Assembly: GCF_016907015.1 (NCBI RefSeq)
Contig: NZ_JAFBBE010000015.1
Coordinates: 1 to 64,000 of the forward strand
From: Oceanisphaera litoralis
GTDB lineage: Bacteria > Pseudomonadota > Gammaproteobacteria > Enterobacterales > Aeromonadaceae
DNA length: 64,000 bases
Direction: 5' to 3'
Every line of letters begins with the position of its first letter. Position 1 is the stretch's first letter. Positions 60,888-64,000 of this stretch are shown here, in pieces. The notes below the pieces were generated by a model, which ran no database searches, was not told where the DNA came from, and saw nothing but the letters and a program-made list of their open reading frames with translations. Position numbers and translations under genes: made by a program.

Positions 60888-63056
60888 TTAAAGCGCTTCC
60901 AGCCGGGCGTAGGCGGTGACCAGCCACTTGCTGCCGCCGTCGTCGAAGTTGACCTGCACCCGGCTCTGGGCACCGGCGCCTTCGAAGTTGAGCACTATGC
61001 CCTCGCCAAATTTGGGGTGCAATACCCGCTGGCCGAGGCTAAACCCGGTTTCGTTGAAGGTTTCCTGCACCCTGTCCTGACCGAAACGACCCTTGGGCAC
61101 GGCGCGGCTGACGGTGGCCTTGAGCCGGATTTCTTCCAGGCAGTCGGTGGGCAGCTCCTTGATGAAGCGGCTGGGCCGGTGAAACATTTCCCGACCGTAG
61201 AGGCGGCGGCTCTCGGCGTGGCTGATATACAGCTTGCTCATGGCCCGGGTCATGCCCACGTAGGCCAGGCGGCGTTCTTCTTCCAGCCGCTGGCTTTCTT
61301 CCGCCGACTGCTGGCTGGGGAACATGCCCTCTTCCACCCCGACCATGAACACCAACGGGAATTCCAGGCCCTTGGCCGAGTGCAGCGTCATCAGCTGTAC
61401 CGCATCGTCGAACTGATCCGCCTGACTCTCGCCCGCCTCCAGCGCCGCGTGAGACAGAAAGGCCGACAGCAGCGGCATGTCGTCGTCTTCGGACGGAGTA
61501 AACTGGCGGGTGGCACTGACCAGCTCTTCCAGGTTTTCTACCCGGGCCTGGGCCTTTTCGCCTTTCTCGGCCTGATACATGGCCTTGAGCCCGGACAGCT
61601 CTATCACCCGGTCGGTCTGCACATGCAGCGGCAGCTCCCGGGTCTCGTCTTCCAGCTGGTTGATCAGCGCCAGGAAGCGGCTTACCGCCGAGGCGGCACG
61701 GCCGGTGAGCACCTTTTCTTCCACCAATGCCCAGGCCGACTGCCACAGGGTGAGCTGCCGCTCCCGGGCCGCCTGGCGCACCAGGCCCAGGGTACGTTCG
61801 CCGATGCCGCGGGTGGGGGTATTGACGATACGCTCGAACGCCGCCTCGTCGCCTCTGTTGTTCATCAGCCGCAGATACCCCAGCGCATCCTTGATTTCCT
61901 GCCGATCGAAGAAACGCAGGCCACCGTAGATACGATAGGGCAGGCGCGCCTGGATCAGCGCCTCTTCCAGCACCCGTGACTGGGCGTTGTTGCGGTACAG
62001 GATGGCGGCCTCAGTCAGCAGCCCGTCCTGCTGACGCCATTGCTTGATACGCTCGACCACGAAGCGGGCTTCGTCCACCTCGTTGAAGGCACCATAGAGG
62101 GCGATGGGCTCGCCCTCGCTGCCTTCGGTCCACAGTTCCTTGCCCATGCGTTCGGCATTGTTGGCAATCAGGGTGTTGGCGGCCTTGAGGATGGTGCCGG
62201 TAGAACGGTAGTTCTGCTCCAGCCGTATGGTGTCGGCACCGGGAAAGTCGCGCAAAAAGCGGGTGATGTTCTCCACCCGGGCGCCGCGCCAGCCGTAGAT
62301 GGACTGATCGTCGTCGCCCACTATCATGACCCGGGCCTGCTGGCCCGCCAGCATCTGCAACCAGGCGTATTGAATGCTGTTGGTGTCCTGAAATTCGTCC
62401 ACCAGAATATGGCGGAACCTGTCCTGATAGTGGGCCAGAATATGGGGGTTATGCAGCCACAGCTCGTGGGCACGCAGCAGCAACTCGGCAAAGTCCACCA
62501 GGCCGGCCCGGTCACAGGTGTCCTGGTACACCTGATAGATGCGCTGATAGGTTTGTTGCAGCGGATCCTTGAGCACCTGAATGTCTTTCGGGCGCAGGCC
62601 TTCGTCCTTGCGGGCATTGATGAAACCGGCGGCCTGCCGTGGCGGCCACTGTTTTTCATCCAGGTTCATGCCCTTGAGGATACGCTTGAGCAGCCGCAGC
62701 TGGTCATCCGAGTCCAGGATCTGAAAGTCCTGCGGCAGCCTGGCATCCAGGTGATGGGCCCGCAGCAGCCGGTGCGCCAGGCCGTGGAAGGTACCGAGCC
62801 AGAGCCCGAACAGACGACCGCCGAGCAACTGCTCGACCCGGCCGCGCATTTCCGCCGAGGCCTTGTTGGTAAAGGTCACCGCCAGAATGGCCGAGGCCGG
62901 CACCTGCTCCACCTGCATCAGCCAGGCGATGCGATGCACCAGCACCCGGGTCTTGCCACTGCCGGCACCGGCCAGCACCAGCATGTTCTGGGCGGGAGCG
63001 GCAACCGCGTCCCTTTGCTTGTCGTTCATGCCGTCAAGCAGGCTGGATACATCCAT
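60888..63056 (-). CDS. uvrD: DNA helicase II UvrD
   Basis: 722 residues. Superfamily 1 3'-5' helicase for nucleotide excision and mismatch repair. Q motif LNDKQ-type (MNDKQRDAVAAP), Walker A AGAGSGKTRVLVHRI (~30), motif II VDEFQDTN (~218), motif III GDDDQSIYGWRGA, motif IV YRSTGTILKAAN, motif V TLHSAKGLEFPLVF (~555) and motif VI VGMTRAM. C-terminal tail with FDDGGSKWLVTAYARLE. Length as E. coli (720). A LexA box (63065-63080) lies just upstream, so it is SOS-inducible. Confidence 0.97.
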   Translation of the reverse strand: MDVSSLLDGMNDKQRDAVAAPAQNMLVLAGAGSGKTRVLVHRIAWLMQVEQVPASAILAVTFTNKASAEMRGRVEQLLGGRLFGLWLGTFHGLAHRLLRAHHLDARLPQDFQILDSDDQLRLLKRILKGMNLDEKQWPPRQAAGFINARKDEGLRPKDIQVLKDPLQQTYQRIYQVYQDTCDRAGLVDFAELLLRAHELWLHNPHILAHYQDRFRHILVDEFQDTNSIQYAWLQMLAGQQARVMIVGDDDQSIYGWRGARVENITRFLRDFPGADTIRLEQNYRSTGTILKAANTLIANNAERMGKELWTEGSEGEPIALYGAFNEVDEARFVVERIKQWRQQDGLLTEAAILYRNNAQSRVLEEALIQARLPYRIYGGLRFFDRQEIKDALGYLRLMNNRGDEAAFERIVNTPTRGIGERTLGLVRQAARERQLTLWQSAWALVEEKVLTGRAASAVSRFLALINQLEDETRELPLHVQTDRVIELSGLKAMYQAEKGEKAQARVENLEELVSATRQFTPSEDDDMPLLSAFLSHAALEAGESQADQFDDAVQLMTLHSAKGLEFPLVFMVGVEEGMFPSQQSAEESQRLEEERRLAYVGMTRAMSKLYISHAESRRLYGREMFHRPSRFIKELPTDCLEEIRLKATVSRAVPKGRFGQDRVQETFNETGFSLGQRVLHPKFGEGIVLNFEGAGAQSRVQVNFDDGGSKWLVTAYARLEAL

Positions 63057-63064
63057 TACAACTC

Positions 63065-63080
63065 CTGGGAATATTTACAG
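63065..63080. promoter_or_regulatory. LexA (SOS) box of uvrD
   Basis: On - CTGTAAATATTCCCAG: CTG-N10-CAG, closely matching the E. coli uvrD box (CTGTATATATACCCAG). It lies 9 nt upstream of the uvrD ATG, inside the 35-nt gap to yigB, so uvrD has its own promoter there. Confidence 0.88.
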
Positions 63081-63091
63081 TATGGCGGCGA

Positions 63092-63799
63092 TTATAACAG
63101 CTCCAGCATTTGCTCCAACCGCTCCAGGGCGACATGGGGCAAACAGTGCAGATCCGCCTCGGTCCGGCCATTGTCGTTGAGCCACACCGCCTGACAACCG
63201 CTGTGCACGGCACCGGCCACGTCGGTGTTGATATGGTCGCCGATATGCAGTATCTCCGACAGACGTACGCCGGTCTGCTCCGCCAGCCGATGGAACATGT
63301 CCGGTGCCGGTTTCATGCGCCCATCGATACCGGCCCGCAGCACCATATCGAAATAGGGCGCCAGCTCGGTGCGCTCAATCGGCAGGTTGCCGTTGGTGAT
63401 CACCGTCAGCCGGTGTTTCTGTCCCAGTGCCGACAGCACCCTGTGGGTCGCCTCCGGCACCCGGATTTTTCCGCGCTGTTCCAGAAAGCCCCGGTAAAAC
63501 TCCCCGGCCATGGTCGCCGCCCGTGCCTCATCCAGCCCCTGTTGCCGCAGGCCCTCGGTCAGTACCCGCAGGCGGCAGGCACTGACATCGTGGCTCAATT
63601 CGGGCCGTTCAAGCAAAATCCGGCGCTTGATCGCCGCCAGGTTATCCTTGCCGAGCAGGGTGGATTCCGGATGATGCTGCTTGAGCGCATCCAGCAACCA
63701 GGCTTCCGCCGCCGCTATCACCGGCACGTTGTCGTACAGGGTATCGTCCAGATCGAAGCTGATGACCTTGACCGGGGTGAGTCGTTTATAAAAGCGCAT
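63092..63799 (-). CDS. yigB: HAD phosphatase YigB
   Basis: 235 residues. HAD motif I ISFDLDDTLYDN (nucleophile Asp ~16), motif II TNGNLP (~137), Lys in GRMKPAPDMF (~160) and motif IV IGDHINTDVAGA (~190). E. coli YigB dephosphorylates 5-amino-6-(5-phosphoribitylamino)uracil in riboflavin synthesis; FMN and other phosphates are also hydrolysed. Position between xerC and uvrD is conserved with E. coli. The frame start MRFYKRLTPVKVI could also be trimmed to the second start-like codon VKVI. Confidence 0.92.
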   Translation of the reverse strand: MRFYKRLTPVKVISFDLDDTLYDNVPVIAAAEAWLLDALKQHHPESTLLGKDNLAAIKRRILLERPELSHDVSACRLRVLTEGLRQQGLDEARAATMAGEFYRGFLEQRGKIRVPEATHRVLSALGQKHRLTVITNGNLPIERTELAPYFDMVLRAGIDGRMKPAPDMFHRLAEQTGVRLSEILHIGDHINTDVAGAVHSGCQAVWLNDNGRTEADLHCLPHVALERLEQMLELL

Positions 63800-63822
63800 T
63801 TGGGTTCCTAATCATGAAAACA

Positions 63823-63918
63823 AAGCTGGCAGCTGTCAGTGAAGGGCAGCCAAAACTGTGGGCTACAGGTCCGATATTTTTTCTGTAGCTGATAGCTTAC
63901 AGCTTAAGGCTTACCGCT
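63823..63918. repeat. Two heptad-periodic runs between xerC and yigB
   Basis: 63823-63836 AAGCTGG, CAGCTGT; 63884-63918 TGTAGCT, GATAGCT, TACAGCT, TAAGGCT, TACCGCT. The second run lies 10 nt after the xerC stop. Same 7-mer family as behind slyD and uvrD. Confidence 0.6.
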
Positions 63919-63928
63919 GCCCGAAGGG

Positions 63929-64000
63929 CTAGTCCTTGCTGCGTTTGGCCCTGGGGTGGGCCTGATCGTAGGCCTTGGCCAGATGCTGAAAGTCCAGATG
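63929..64000 (-). CDS. xerC: Tyrosine recombinase XerC (C-terminal end, partial)
   Basis: The last 23 codons and stop, reading HLDFQHLAKAYDQAHPRAKR then SKD. This is the typical XerC ending (THLDFQHLAKVYDxAHPRAKR). XerC resolves chromosome dimers at dif with XerD; the catalytic residues are outside the window. Confidence 0.88.
   Translation of the reverse strand, partial: HLDFQHLAKAYDQAHPRAKRSKD

Overview
This 64 kb window comes from a high-GC gammaproteobacterial chromosome. Gene content and order (argX-hisR-leuT-proM-like tRNA operon, typA/glnA/glnLG, hemN-yihI-engB, uvrD-yigB-xerC, yiiD-dtd-yihY, recQ-rarD) point to the Aeromonadales. A marine Oceanimonas/Oceanisphaera/Zobellella-type organism is my inference from the sodium antiporter, norspermidine and polyhydroxyalkanoate genes; no database was searched. 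No phage, integrative element or CRISPR array is present. Most of the window is core genome, with small scars of decay and transposition between genes.

Layout. 0-6.3 kb: the tail of an unidentified gene, slyD, a PHA granule pair (phaR with a 76-bp tandem promoter repeat; phaP with two PhaR-operator-like sites), a glycerate-kinase remnant, the norspermidine genes nspC and carboxynorspermidine dehydrogenase, and a four-tRNA operon containing a broken tRNA-Pro duplicate. 6.3-13.3 kb: a TetR-controlled RND efflux pump, a PspB-like small protein, a DMT transporter and a deleted GntR remnant. 13.3-24.3 kb: an M24 aminopeptidase, pssA, recG and an AsmA protein on +, then yiiD, dtd, pip and yihY on -. 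24.4-31.8 kb: typA, then the nitrogen regulon glnA-glnL-glnG with NtrC and sigma-54 sites, and add. 31.9-38.5 kb: hemN, DUF2489, yihI, a methyltransferase and cytochrome c4 on -, then engB-rsuA and a response regulator with an HDOD output on +. 38.6-48.4 kb: a complete mrpABCDEFG operon, thiD behind a TPP riboswitch, and polA. 48.7-57.3 kb: elbB, a Fur-box-preceded periplasmic protein, a queuosine precursor transporter behind a preQ1-I riboswitch, eamA, DUF3630, selO, a cytochrome c, recQ and rarD. 57.2-64 kb: an AraC regulator, a LysE-type exporter broken by a 124-bp MITE, a three-gene ECF sigma/cytochrome c/ferritin-like operon, LexA-controlled uvrD, yigB and the end of xerC.

The most unusual signal is a class of intergenic sequences with strict 7-nt periodicity. 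They occur at about fourteen places, most of them directly 3' of a stop codon. Several consist of a run of heptads followed by a run of the reverse-complement type, so they can fold. Sequence varies from locus to locus, but the 7-nt phase is kept through the turn. Other highlights are the 76-bp promoter-bearing repeats before phaR, the exact 9-bp target duplication around the MITE, the preQ1-I riboswitch, the split tRNA-Pro copy and the ECF sigma operon with no anti-sigma gene.
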